Source of the DNA: CAAGNP01 sp045595965
GTDB taxonomy: Bacteria > Bacteroidota > Bacteroidia > Bacteroidales > UBA932
Direction of reading: 5' to 3'
Assembly (NCBI GenBank): GCA_045595965.1
Contig: JAZOBN010000028.1
Coordinates: forward strand, 62,001 to 126,000
DNA length: 64,000 nucleotides
Positions 7,985-16,960 of this stretch are shown here, in pieces. The notes below the pieces were generated by a model, which was not told the origin of the DNA, made no database searches, and worked only from the letters and a program-made list of their open reading frames with translations. The translations under genes and the position numbers were made by a program. Each line of letters starts with the position of its first letter. Positions within the stretch are counted from its first letter, which is position 1.

Positions 7985-9079
7985 CTATTTCGGAGCAATC
8001 TTATACAAAAATCCAGCTATGATAGTGTAGAGGATGTTCGGGAGCCATACAGCTATCCCAGGGGGAAGTGTATCTGTGATGACGAACATCTGGCTGAATC
8101 TCATAAACAGAATGTATGAGAAACTCAGCGCAATCCCCACCCCTAAATTCAAACCAATGCCACCTCTCCGTTTCTTCGAAGAGAGTGATACCCCTATGAT
8201 AGTGAGGATGAATGCAGAGAAAGGCATGGCAAGTCTGTTGTGCTTCTCAATCAAAGAGTATTTTACCATAGTGTCCCCTCTCATTTTCTGGGTAGCGATC
8301 AACTCATTCAGTTCATAGTAGTCAAGAGATTCTACAGTGTTCTCCCTCCTGTAAAAATCATCTACAGTGAGGTTGATAACGGTGTCGAGCTCTTTCCCTG
8401 TAGTGATTACCTCCTGACCATTGATATAGCGTCTCTCAAAGTAGTTGCTGAGTTTCCATCCGTTGAAAGTGGTGTCCCACTTGGCTGTTTGTGCAGTAAT
8501 CTTGGATGAGATGTTGTTCTTGTCAATGCTCTCAAGGGTAAACCGGTAGCAGGTGTTGTTCCATGTGCTGAAAGATTCGACATATACAAACTGCCCCTTA
8601 TCTATCTGGTAGTGAATGTGCCGCTTGGTGTTGCTGAATCGTGCCCCCTTGATATATTTGGCTTCAAATTCAAGTCTGGTCTTGTTGGCCGGAGGAATTA
8701 TGAAATTGTTCAGACAAAGGCTGAAAATTGCAATGATAAGGGCAGATATGATATATGGGACCATCAGCCTCCTGAAACTGATTCCTCCCGAAAGCATTGC
8801 TACAATTTCGCTGTTTGCAGCAAGTTTGGAGGTGAAGAATATTACAGTGATAAAGACAAAGATGGCACTGAACATATTCATGAAATAGGGGATGAAATTG
8901 GCGTAGTATGTGAGTGCAATCTCTTTGAATGAGACTTCATTGTCTACGAAGTCATCAATTTTTTCACTGATGTCGAAGATTATGACAATGACAATAATCA
9001 GAAGAAGCGCGACACTGAATGTCCCGATGAACTTCTTGATGATATATCTGTCCAATATTGTCAGCTTCGGTGCTTTCAT
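7985..9079 (-). CDS. LptF/LptG-type permease (YjgP/YjgQ family)
   Basis: Encodes 364 residues, a normal length for LptG/LptF. The first membrane helix lies at about 17-37 (a long Ile/Val stretch), with further helices near 60-125. A periplasmic beta-rich region spans about 130-265, and three helices follow near 280-362. The family forms the membrane part of the LptB2FG transporter that extracts lipopolysaccharide from the inner membrane. It is the last gene of a minus-strand array and starts 3 bases after tgt. A longer paralogue is encoded upstream in the same array, so the two are probably LptG and LptF; which is which is uncertain. Confidence 0.85.
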   Translation of the reverse strand: MKAPKLTILDRYIIKKFIGTFSVALLLIIVIVIIFDISEKIDDFVDNEVSFKEIALTYYANFIPYFMNMFSAIFVFITVIFFTSKLAANSEIVAMLSGGISFRRLMVPYIISALIIAIFSLCLNNFIIPPANKTRLEFEAKYIKGARFSNTKRHIHYQIDKGQFVYVESFSTWNNTCYRFTLESIDKNNISSKITAQTAKWDTTFNGWKLSNYFERRYINGQEVITTGKELDTVINLTVDDFYRRENTVESLDYYELNELIATQKMRGDTMVKYSLIEKHNRLAMPFSAFILTIIGVSLSSKKRRGGIGLNLGVGIALSFSYILFMRFSQMFVITDTLPPGIAVWLPNILYTIIAGFLYKIAPK

Positions 9080-9082
9080 CCT

Positions 9083-10213
9083 TTATAGTCTTGTTTCAAG
9101 TTTTTTGACAGCAGCGTTTTTCCAGGTATTGAAATCTCCTGCTTCAATATGTGCTCTGGCCTGTTTTACCAAGTCAAGGTAAAATGCGAGGTTGTGTTCA
9201 CTGGCAATTTGTGCTGCCAGCATCTCCCCAGCAATAAACAGATGGCGAAGATACGCTTTTGTATATGTTTTATCAACAAAAGAGGTACCATCTGGATCGA
9301 TAGGTGAGAAATCTTCTGCCCATTTTTTGTTTCTGATATTGATTGTCCCCTCCCAGGTAAACAACATTCCGTTGCGCCCGTTTCGGGTAGGCATCACACA
9401 GTCAAACATATCAACCCCCCTGGCAATGGCTTCAAGTATGTTTGATGGTGTTCCAACCCCCATCAGATATCTGGGCCTGTCCGAAGGTAGAATAGGGTGG
9501 ACCACCTCTATCATTTCATACATTTTTTCTGTAGGTTCCCCTACAGCGAGCCCTCCGATTGCATACCCTTCCCGATCAAGGGAAACTGCATGTTCAGCTG
9601 CAGCTCTGCGCAAATCGGGATAGACACACCCTTGTACAATCGGGAAGTATGCCTGGTGGTATCCATATAGAGGTTCGGTCTCATCGAAATGTTTTATCCC
9701 CCTCTCAAGCCATTTTTGTGTCATCTTGAGAGATTTTGCAGCATAATTATAGTCGGCATCTCCGGGTGTACACTCGTCAAGGGCCATTATGATGTCAGCA
9801 CCGATTTTTCTTTGGGTATCAACATTGTTTTCAGGGGTAAAAAGGTGTTTTGATCCGTCAATATGTGAACGGAAGGTGCATCCGTCAGGGGTCAATTTCC
9901 TGTTTGATGCAAGGGAGAAGACCTGGAATCCGCCACTATCGGTAAGGATGGGTTTGTCCCAGCTGATAAATTTGTGCAGACCTCCTGCCTTGTAGAGGGT
10001 GTCAAGTCCTGGACGGAGATAAAGATGGTAGGTGTTCCCCAGGCAGATCTCTGCATTTATATCATTGGCGAGATCTCTGTGGTAGACACCCTTTACAGAA
10101 CCGACTGTCCCGACCGGCATAAAAATGGGGGTCTCAATGGTTCCGTGATCTGTATGTAATCTTCCCCTTCGTGCTGAGCTTAGAGGATCTGTTTTAAGTA
10201 ATTCAAATTTCAT
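9083..10213 (-). CDS. tgt: Queuine tRNA-ribosyltransferase (zinc-site residues missing)
   Basis: Encodes 376 residues from the ATG at 10213, which sits 2 bases after the thiN stop; a start 39 bases upstream would overlap thiN and adds non-family residues. Tgt exchanges guanine 34 in GUN-anticodon tRNAs for a queuosine precursor. Asp92 in TDSGGFQVFSL and the nucleophile Asp271 in MFDCVMPTRNGRNG are present. The usual C-x-C-x2-C zinc ligands are replaced by Gly309, Ser311 and Asp314 (PDGTSFVDKTYTKAYLRHL), while the later His340 remains. The same loss occurs in Bacteroidota homologues I recall, so this looks like a lineage variant. No other queuosine gene is in the window. Confidence 0.95.
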   Translation of the reverse strand: MKFELLKTDPLSSARRGRLHTDHGTIETPIFMPVGTVGSVKGVYHRDLANDINAEICLGNTYHLYLRPGLDTLYKAGGLHKFISWDKPILTDSGGFQVFSLASNRKLTPDGCTFRSHIDGSKHLFTPENNVDTQRKIGADIIMALDECTPGDADYNYAAKSLKMTQKWLERGIKHFDETEPLYGYHQAYFPIVQGCVYPDLRRAAAEHAVSLDREGYAIGGLAVGEPTEKMYEMIEVVHPILPSDRPRYLMGVGTPSNILEAIARGVDMFDCVMPTRNGRNGMLFTWEGTINIRNKKWAEDFSPIDPDGTSFVDKTYTKAYLRHLFIAGEMLAAQIASEHNLAFYLDLVKQARAHIEAGDFNTWKNAAVKKLETRL

Positions 10214-10215
10214 CT

Positions 10216-10884
10216 CTATATATTGCTTGCGATATATACCAGAACATCGCAAGGGTGGTTAAATGTGAATTTTACACTTTTTTGTGTAGTGACATTAAGT
10301 GTTGCCTTCCACCATGACCATTGGTCAAATACAACCTCATCAGTGGGGTATTTGACCCCCTGGGTTGATATTTTCAAGGTGAGGTCGGTGGCAAATATGG
10401 AGATAGCGGTCCCAATTTGGGTCTCAATTTCACAGCTGTCATCCAAAGGGATAAATCTGCCCCTATCGGAGATCATCTGGATATAATTGGCTGTCGAGGG
10501 GAAAGTCTCCTTTAACATTCTGTTGTATCTTGCAAGGAGAGAGATATTTCCCAACGTGTGGTCCTCCCGTTTCCCTGTGGCACCTAGGATGGATATGTGA
10601 AATGGTTCTGAACTCTCCGATGCTATTTTTATTGCAAGGCGGATAGCTTTTGTCAGATCGTTGTCCTCCTGTTCATCTTCAGGGAAAATTATATTGCTGA
10701 ATTTCTCCCTGTTCTCTGATGAGATGGAGTCCATATCCCCTGCTATATAATCGGGCTCCCTGTATTTTACCAGATCGTCCACAGCCCCGTCGCAGCAGAT
10801 CAGTTTGTCTGCATTCATGAGCAGATCGATGTTCTGTTGCTTTGTTGGGAACTCTCCGGATGCAAGTATGACAAAATTTATCAT
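10216..10884 (-). CDS. thiN: Thiamine pyrophosphokinase
   Basis: Encodes 222 residues. The enzyme transfers pyrophosphate from ATP to thiamine to make thiamine diphosphate. Family motifs are visible: CCDGAVD at 30-36, the metal-binding GDMDS at 49-53, a DNDLTKAI block near 75-82, and GATGKREDHTLGN at 101-113. Its start overlaps the fmt stop by 4 bases (ATGA), which points to translational coupling. The cofactor product would serve the TPP enzyme NifJ encoded elsewhere in the window, though that link is only metabolic. Confidence 0.92.
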   Translation of the reverse strand: MINFVILASGEFPTKQQNIDLLMNADKLICCDGAVDDLVKYREPDYIAGDMDSISSENREKFSNIIFPEDEQEDNDLTKAIRLAIKIASESSEPFHISILGATGKREDHTLGNISLLARYNRMLKETFPSTANYIQMISDRGRFIPLDDSCEIETQIGTAISIFATDLTLKISTQGVKYPTDEVVFDQWSWWKATLNVTTQKSVKFTFNHPCDVLVYIASNI

Positions 10885-11837
10885 TCGAAACGGTAATTTT
10901 CAATATTGTGTACCCCAAGTAGGAACTCTTTTGTTTTGAGTCGTTTTTTTCCGGCCATCTGCAGTTCAAGAATTTCAAGAGAACCCTCTTTGCATTTTAC
11001 CCACATTCTCCCTTTGCCGTCGGTATATATATCCCCTGTCTCTCCATTTCCCATCTCCTGGCAAGGGGTGGCTGCATAAATCTTTACGTCGGTTCTCTTC
11101 TCCCCCGATACCAGGGTTGAGTATGCTGCAGGGTATGGACTCAATCCACGGATAAGCCATGAAATCGAGAGTGCCGAATTGCCCCATTCAATCTTACAGG
11201 TCTCTCTTGTAATTTTTGGAGCAGGTTTGAGTTCTTCACTCTCCTGTTGGGGGATTGGACTAACATCTCCAGAAACAAGAGCGTCAATTGTCTTTAGAAC
11301 AAGACTTGATCCCATCTCCATAAGTTTGTCATACAATGATCCGATGTTGTCCTCTTCCAGAATGTCGCACTCCTGCTGGAAGAGGATGTTTCCGGTATCG
11401 ATTTTTTTGTCGAGCAGGAATGTGGTAATCCCTGTCTTCTTCTCTCCATTGATGATGGCCCAGTTGATTGGGGCTGCACCGCGGTATTGGGGTAGGAGTG
11501 AAGCATGTAGGTTAAATGTTCCAAGATGGGGCATTGACCATACCACCTGTGGCAACATTCTGAAAGCCACTACCACGAAACAGTCGGCATCCAATCCTTT
11601 AAGTTCAGAGAGAAAGGCCTCATCTTTCAGCGATACAGGTTGAAGAATTGGGACATTAAGGGTCAGTGCATACTCTTTTACGGCACTGATATTCATCTTC
11701 AGCCCCCTTCCGCTTGGTTTGTCGGGTACAGTAACCACCCCCACTACATTATATCCGTTATCTATAAGCGCTTTCAGTGAACCCACAGCAAATTCAGGGG
11801 TCCCCATAAAGACTATTCTTGTCTCTTTTTTCTCCAT
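10881..11837 (-). CDS. fmt: Methionyl-tRNA formyltransferase
   Basis: Encodes 318 residues, typical length. Fmt formylates initiator Met-tRNA using 10-formyltetrahydrofolate. The N-terminal formyltransferase domain shows MGTPEFAVGSL at 11-21, Asn109 and His111 in FNLHASLLPQYRGAAP, and Asp147 in KKIDTGN. The C-terminal domain begins near 205. Its 5' end overlaps the upstream permease gene by 25 bases and its 3' end overlaps thiN by 4. The partner def gene is not in the window. Confidence 0.96.
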   Translation of the reverse strand: MEKKETRIVFMGTPEFAVGSLKALIDNGYNVVGVVTVPDKPSGRGLKMNISAVKEYALTLNVPILQPVSLKDEAFLSELKGLDADCFVVVAFRMLPQVVWSMPHLGTFNLHASLLPQYRGAAPINWAIINGEKKTGITTFLLDKKIDTGNILFQQECDILEEDNIGSLYDKLMEMGSSLVLKTIDALVSGDVSPIPQQESEELKPAPKITRETCKIEWGNSALSISWLIRGLSPYPAAYSTLVSGEKRTDVKIYAATPCQEMGNGETGDIYTDGKGRMWVKCKEGSLEILELQMAGKKRLKTKEFLLGVHNIENYRFE

Positions 11838-13279
11838 AAAGAAGTGATGTTTGAAATTTTTTTGAAGAAATTCTTAACCCCTTGCGTATATGTGTCTACA
11901 TTGAAGAGGGATGACTCGGTGGTAGCTTTCCATGTAAGGAAAACCCCAATAGGGAGGAGGACAAAAGTAGAGATGAACGCCCCGAGGAATGGGGTTATAG
12001 CGTCGTCTGTAGCAAGTTTTTTTCCACTGATATCCACTACCCAATACAAGACAAAAAAGATTGCCGAGACAATGACAGGTGTACCAAGCCCCCCTTTTCT
12101 TATAATGGCGCCTAATGGAGCACCTATAAAGAAGAATACCAGGCAGGCGAATGAGAGTGTGAATTTCCTGTATGATTCCAGATCAATCTTTCGCAAAGAG
12201 TATCGGTGATGGGCAGACTCCCGGTCAAAGGATTCAAGTATGGAGACCACATTCTGGACGTTGCTCAAAGCCTCCTGAATGCCCCGTATCTCTGTCTCTT
12301 CATCTTTCCAATTGAACAAAGAGTCATATTCAACCATCTGGGAGTACCCTTTATTGCGTGCTGTATCAAGCTGTTCTGCGTGGGCAAAGCCTGCACTGTA
12401 GTTAAGCTTATTGTTCTGTTTCGCATACATCTTGTCATACTCCTCACCGATTGAATCTCTGTCCTCCTGAAGACTTTTCAGGTTTTTGGACATGATTTCG
12501 TTCCCATATCTCTCATTCTCAGATTTCTGGAAAGCATAGTTCTTCAATGGAATGATGAGTTCCTGTCTGTCAAACTCCGCTTTGTTCAGGACGAATGAGG
12601 TATCTCTGAATTTCATAGTATTGTTCTCTTCGTACGAGACTCCACTATATAGGGTAAAAATAAGGGCAGATTTGTCAGGGGTGGATTTGATGATACCCGA
12701 ATCGGCAATTGCAAGGCTGACATTACCCTTGTTCTGTGTGTGGTTGTAGACCATCACATCATACATCATGTCGCTCTCCTTGTTGAGATCGCTGATGCGC
12801 AGGGAGTAACCGTCAATTCCGTTGTAGAATGTCCCGGTAGGGATCTTTATCTCATCTTTTGTTTTCCCGATGTCGTATTGGAGTGTATAGATCTTATTGT
12901 AGGCGACTGGGATGAGGTTATTGGAGACAAAGAATGCTCCGATGCTGATTCCTACACATGTGACAATCAGCGGGAGCATAATTCTGTTTAACGATATCCC
13001 GGCAGCTTTCATGGCGAGAAGTTCGTTGTTCTCCCCCATGTTGCCCAGGGTCATGATGGATGCTATAAGGGTAGCCAATGGCATCGCCAATGGGAGAATG
13101 GTGCAGGCACCCCACCCAAGAAACTCAAAAATGACCCCCAAACTCAAACCTTTGCCGACAAGTTCGTCAATATAAAGCCACAGGAACTGCATCACCAGGA
13201 TAAATACTACAATGAGAAATACCATGATGAAGGGTCCCAGGAAGGACTTCAATATAAATCTGTCGAGCCTTTTTAACAC
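11813..13279 (-). CDS. LptF/LptG-type permease (YjgP/YjgQ family), long form
   Basis: Encodes 488 residues, about 120 longer than the paralogue later in this array. The N-terminus has the family start (LKRLDRFILKSFLGPF) and membrane helices near 12-40, 50-80 and 100-120. The extra length lies in the soluble middle region, about 200-350, which includes a charged stretch rich in Asn, Glu and Arg and may be helical. C-terminal helices are near 370-460. The likely role is as one of the two permease subunits of the LptB2FG lipopolysaccharide exporter. It starts 6 bases after alaS ends and overlaps fmt. Confidence 0.85.
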   Translation of the reverse strand: MLKRLDRFILKSFLGPFIMVFLIVVFILVMQFLWLYIDELVGKGLSLGVIFEFLGWGACTILPLAMPLATLIASIMTLGNMGENNELLAMKAAGISLNRIMLPLIVTCVGISIGAFFVSNNLIPVAYNKIYTLQYDIGKTKDEIKIPTGTFYNGIDGYSLRISDLNKESDMMYDVMVYNHTQNKGNVSLAIADSGIIKSTPDKSALIFTLYSGVSYEENNTMKFRDTSFVLNKAEFDRQELIIPLKNYAFQKSENERYGNEIMSKNLKSLQEDRDSIGEEYDKMYAKQNNKLNYSAGFAHAEQLDTARNKGYSQMVEYDSLFNWKDEETEIRGIQEALSNVQNVVSILESFDRESAHHRYSLRKIDLESYRKFTLSFACLVFFFIGAPLGAIIRKGGLGTPVIVSAIFFVLYWVVDISGKKLATDDAITPFLGAFISTFVLLPIGVFLTWKATTESSLFNVDTYTQGVKNFFKKISNITSLWRKKRQE

Positions 13280-13285
13280 AGTCTG

Positions 13286-15901
13286 CTATTGTTTGGTGGC
13301 AATGTCAATCAACAAATTGTATGCATCATTCAACCTCTCGACATCCTTTCCTCCGGCAGTAGCGAGGAATTTTTGTCCGCCCCCGCCACCCTGGATAAGT
13401 TTGCATGCCTCCTTGATATCTTTTGAAGCATCATAACCATTTTTTACAAGGTCATCAGTGTACATCAGAAGAAGACTTGGTTTGTCTCCGTTGAGAATTG
13501 CCCCCACCATAGCTGCATTTTCAAACTCTTTATGGAGTTCAAATGCAACATTCTTGATGATATCAGGGACGAAAGCACCTCTGATGGCGAACAATCTGAT
13601 TCCATTCACCTCTGTGCTTTCATCAATGAGGGATTTCTTGAGTGCCTTAACCCTCTCTTGTGCCACCTCCATAAGCGCTTTTTTCTGGGAGTCATTTTCA
13701 GAGATGAGTTTGGTCAAACCTTTTATTGCATCAGGAGCATTGCCGAGCAGTTGTCTGATGCACTTGAGCTGGTCTTCAAGGAAGTATATTGCTGCCTCCA
13801 CCTGATAACCGGTAATCGCCTCGATTCTCCTTACTCCTGCAGCTACAGCAGATTCAGAGACAATCTTGAACGAACCGATCCGTCCGGTAGATGTTGCATG
13901 TGTACCACCACAAAGCTCAATGGAGTTGCCATATTTCACAACTCGGACGGCGTCTCCATATTTCTCTCCGAACAGAGCCATAGCCCCCATCTCTCTTGCC
14001 TGTTCAATAGGGAGATTCCTGAATTCCTGAAGATGGAGATCTTCACGGATAAGTCTGTTTACAAGTTTTTCAACCTCTCTCAGGTGCTCATCCGAAATTT
14101 TCTCATAGTGGGAAAAGTCAAATCTGAAGTTGGCTGCTGTTACAGATGAACCTTTCTGCTCAATATGTGTTCCAAGAACCTGACGCAATGCGTAATGAAG
14201 AAGGTGGGTGGCAGTGTGGTTGGCTGCTGTGCTCTCCCTCTTCTGCCTGTCGACTGTAGCGTGGTAGATAACATCTTTCTCCATTGGGATGCGGTCTGCA
14301 ACGTGGATGTTGAGGTTGTTCTCCTTGATGGTATTCAAGATTTTGATCACCTCTCCTGCGTCAGAACGGATCTCTCCGCTGTCACCTGCTTGTCCGCCAC
14401 TCTCTGCATAGAATGGACTCTTGTCAAATACAAGTTGGAAGAACTCTTTCCCTTTGGTTTTGACTGTCCGGTATTTCATAAGTTTGACACTACACTCGAG
14501 GGTATCGTATCCGACAAATTCACAAGAGGTGAAAGGTTCCACTTCAATCCAGTCCCCTTGCTCCACAGAGGCAGCATTTCTGGCCCTCTCTTTTTGTTTG
14601 CCAAGTTCCTCTTCAAACCCAGGAAGGTCAATAGTGTACCCGTGCTCTTTTGCAATAAGTTCACTGAGGTCAATAGGGAATCCGTAGGTGTCATAAAGTA
14701 CAAAGGCATCTTTCCCAGATATAACTCTTGTCTCCTTGGATCTCTCCATGACAGAGTCAAGAAGTTTGATACCTTTTTCAAGGGTCTTCAAGAAGGCATC
14801 CTCCTCCTCTTTGATCACCTTCTCAATGAGTGGCTGCTGCTGTTTGAGTTCGGGGTATGCATCACCCATCTCCTGCACAAGTGTGGGTACAAGTCTGCAT
14901 AGGAATGGAGTGTTGAACCCGAGGAATGTGTATCCGTATCGTACTGCCCTTCTGAGGATTCGGCGGATTACGTAGCCAGCTTTTACATTGGATGGCAACT
15001 GCCCGTCTGCGATAGAGAAGCTAATGGCTCTGATGTGGTCCGAAATAACCCTCATTGCCACTGCAACATCTTCTGACTCCTCATATTTCTTTCCGCTGAG
15101 TTCTGCAATTTTGCTGATGATATTCTGGAACATATCCCCTTCGTAGTTGCTCTTGTTGCCGTTGATGGCCATGACGAGTCTCTCGAAGCCCATACCTGTA
15201 TCGACGTGCTTGTGAGGGAGCATTTCGAGCTGTCCGTTTGCCTTTCTGTTGTACTGGATGAATACAAGGTTCCATATCTCGATGACAAGGTGATGCCCTT
15301 TGTTTACAAGTTCGGCTCCCGGAGTCTGTTTTCTCTCCTCGTCGCTACGCAAATCGACGTGGATTTCGCTGCAAGGGCCGCATGGACCGGTATCACCCAT
15401 TTCCCAGAAATTGTCTTTCTTGTTCCCGAGAATAATACGCTCCTCAGGGAGAAATTCCATCCAGTAACCTTTCGCTTCATTATCCATCTCTACCCCCTCT
15501 TCGGTGCATCCTTCGAATACTGTCACATAGAGACGGTCTTTTGATAAGCCGTAAACCTCAGTAAGGAGTTCCCATGCCCAGGAGATCGCCTCTTTCTTGA
15601 AATAGTCACCGAAACTCCAGTTGCCGAGCATTTCAAACATTGTGTGGTGGTAGGTGTCATGTCCAACCTCTTCCAGATCGTTGTGCTTTCCACTGACGCG
15701 CAGACATTTCTGAGAGTCAGCAACACGGGGATATTTTATTGGTGTATTGCCCAGGAACCAATCCTTGAACTGATTCATCCCGGCATTGGTAAACATAAGT
15801 GTAGGGTCCCCTTTAACTACCATTGGGGCAGATGGGACGATTGTGTGATTCTTTGATGCAAAGAAGTCTAAGAACTTCTGTCTAATTTCTTTAGATGTCA
15901 T
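13286..15901 (-). CDS. alaS: Alanyl-tRNA synthetase
   Basis: Encodes 871 residues, full length. AlaRS charges tRNA-Ala and edits mischarged Ser and Gly. The class II catalytic core is at 1-240 (MFTNAGMNQFKDWFLG, DTGPCGPCSEIH). The editing domain has HTATH at 562-566 and CGGTH at 664-668, which carry the zinc and editing-site residues. The C-terminal DHHA1 domain ends with GGGGGQKFLATAGG. It is the first gene of the minus-strand array alaS, permease, fmt, thiN, tgt, permease, and is divergent from the M23 peptidase genes. Confidence 0.98.
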   Translation of the reverse strand: MTSKEIRQKFLDFFASKNHTIVPSAPMVVKGDPTLMFTNAGMNQFKDWFLGNTPIKYPRVADSQKCLRVSGKHNDLEEVGHDTYHHTMFEMLGNWSFGDYFKKEAISWAWELLTEVYGLSKDRLYVTVFEGCTEEGVEMDNEAKGYWMEFLPEERIILGNKKDNFWEMGDTGPCGPCSEIHVDLRSDEERKQTPGAELVNKGHHLVIEIWNLVFIQYNRKANGQLEMLPHKHVDTGMGFERLVMAINGNKSNYEGDMFQNIISKIAELSGKKYEESEDVAVAMRVISDHIRAISFSIADGQLPSNVKAGYVIRRILRRAVRYGYTFLGFNTPFLCRLVPTLVQEMGDAYPELKQQQPLIEKVIKEEEDAFLKTLEKGIKLLDSVMERSKETRVISGKDAFVLYDTYGFPIDLSELIAKEHGYTIDLPGFEEELGKQKERARNAASVEQGDWIEVEPFTSCEFVGYDTLECSVKLMKYRTVKTKGKEFFQLVFDKSPFYAESGGQAGDSGEIRSDAGEVIKILNTIKENNLNIHVADRIPMEKDVIYHATVDRQKRESTAANHTATHLLHYALRQVLGTHIEQKGSSVTAANFRFDFSHYEKISDEHLREVEKLVNRLIREDLHLQEFRNLPIEQAREMGAMALFGEKYGDAVRVVKYGNSIELCGGTHATSTGRIGSFKIVSESAVAAGVRRIEAITGYQVEAAIYFLEDQLKCIRQLLGNAPDAIKGLTKLISENDSQKKALMEVAQERVKALKKSLIDESTEVNGIRLFAIRGAFVPDIIKNVAFELHKEFENAAMVGAILNGDKPSLLLMYTDDLVKNGYDASKDIKEACKLIQGGGGGQKFLATAGGKDVERLNDAYNLLIDIATKQ

Positions 15902-15924
15902 TACCGTTCAAACATTTTAAGTCG

Positions 15925-15932
15925 CAAAAATA
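15925..15932 (-). promoter_or_regulatory. Predicted -7 box for alaS array
   Basis: On the minus strand this reads TATTTTTG, a match to TAnnTTTG. It is 24 bases upstream of the alaS start. No clear -33 box is visible in the AT-rich DNA further upstream. Confidence 0.4.
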
Positions 15933-15952
15933 GGTATTTAATTAAAAATAAT

Positions 15953-15960
15953 TAAATTTG
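15953..15960 (+). promoter_or_regulatory. Predicted -7 box for the M23 to Rnf array
   Basis: TAAATTTG matches TAnnTTTG and lies 27 bases before ATG 15987. It would drive the long plus-strand array. The -33 region has no TTTG. Confidence 0.4.
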
Positions 15961-15986
15961 CCGCTGCTTATTTTAGGATAATTCGG

Positions 15987-16958
15987 ATGTCTCGTAAAAT
16001 AACATACAAATTCAATCCCGACACATTACAGTATGAAGTGGCGAAAACCCCTATTTCAAAGAGGTTTTTCAAAGTTTGTACCTATTTTGTCTCGGGACTT
16101 GTCCTGTTTGTGTGTTATATGTATCTCTTTGGAGAAGTGCTCGGTATAGAGCCCCCAAAAACGGCGATTCTCAAGAAACAGAATGCAGAGTGGCATGGTA
16201 AACTTGAGCTGTTGAGCCAGAGATATGACAAAGGAAATGCATCTTTGCTTGAGTTGCAGATGAGGGACAATGGAGTCTATAGACCAATCTTCGGTATGGA
16301 AGAGCTCTCTTCTGATCTCCGCAGTGCAGGTTTCGGGGGGATTGACAGATACTCTTTTCTCGAGCTTTATGACTCTTCTGGAAAACTTGCATCTGTTTCG
16401 GCAAAGCTCGATATCCTTTCCAAACGTGCGTATGTCCAGCTGAAGTCATTTGAAGATGTCTCTTCATTGGCTCACAGATCAGAAGAGATGTCCAAATGTA
16501 TCCCATCTATTCCACCTGTTGTTCTTGATGAGAGGGTGAGACTCTCTTCCCGTTTTGGAATGAGAAATGACCCATTTACAAAGAAACCACGATTCCACAG
16601 TGGTGTTGATTTGTCTTGTGGGGTGAGTGGTGAACCTATCTATGCAACAGGGGACGGTGTGGTAAGCAGAATTTCTTTCGATTTTTTTGGTTACGGAAAC
16701 TATATCATAGTTGATCATGGCTTCGGATACAAGACAAGATATGCCCACTTGAAAGCAACCCTTGTGACAGAGGGTCAGAAGGTGAAGAAAGGGGAGCAGA
16801 TAGGAGAGATGGGAAACACCGGGAGATCGAAAGGAACTCACCTTCATTATGAGGTGCATTATCAGAACAAGGCGGTCAATCCTCTCAATTATTACAATTC
16901 AGACATTACCCCAGAAGAGTATGCAATGATGGTCAAACCTGTTAAACCACGTGGTTGA
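15987..16958 (+). CDS. Membrane-anchored M23 family metallopeptidase (first of a tandem pair)
   Basis: Encodes 323 residues. A short cytoplasmic N-terminus precedes one membrane helix at about 30-50. A linker and helical region follow, then an M23/LytM domain at about 185-300. All four metal and catalytic residues are present: His204 and Asp208 in HSGVD, and His285 and His287 in THLHYEV. This fits an active periplasmic peptidoglycan endopeptidase anchored in the inner membrane. The next gene, 2 bases downstream, encodes a protein of the same plan, so the pair is an old tandem duplication. Confidence 0.9.
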   Translation: MSRKITYKFNPDTLQYEVAKTPISKRFFKVCTYFVSGLVLFVCYMYLFGEVLGIEPPKTAILKKQNAEWHGKLELLSQRYDKGNASLLELQMRDNGVYRPIFGMEELSSDLRSAGFGGIDRYSFLELYDSSGKLASVSAKLDILSKRAYVQLKSFEDVSSLAHRSEEMSKCIPSIPPVVLDERVRLSSRFGMRNDPFTKKPRFHSGVDLSCGVSGEPIYATGDGVVSRISFDFFGYGNYIIVDHGFGYKTRYAHLKATLVTEGQKVKKGEQIGEMGNTGRSKGTHLHYEVHYQNKAVNPLNYYNSDITPEEYAMMVKPVKPRG

Positions 16959-16960
16959 TT

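Noticed and set aside
13532..14902. Long plus-strand open frames inside alaS
   Set aside because: They lie fully antisense to a complete alaS with intact motifs and show no family features; they reflect codon bias.
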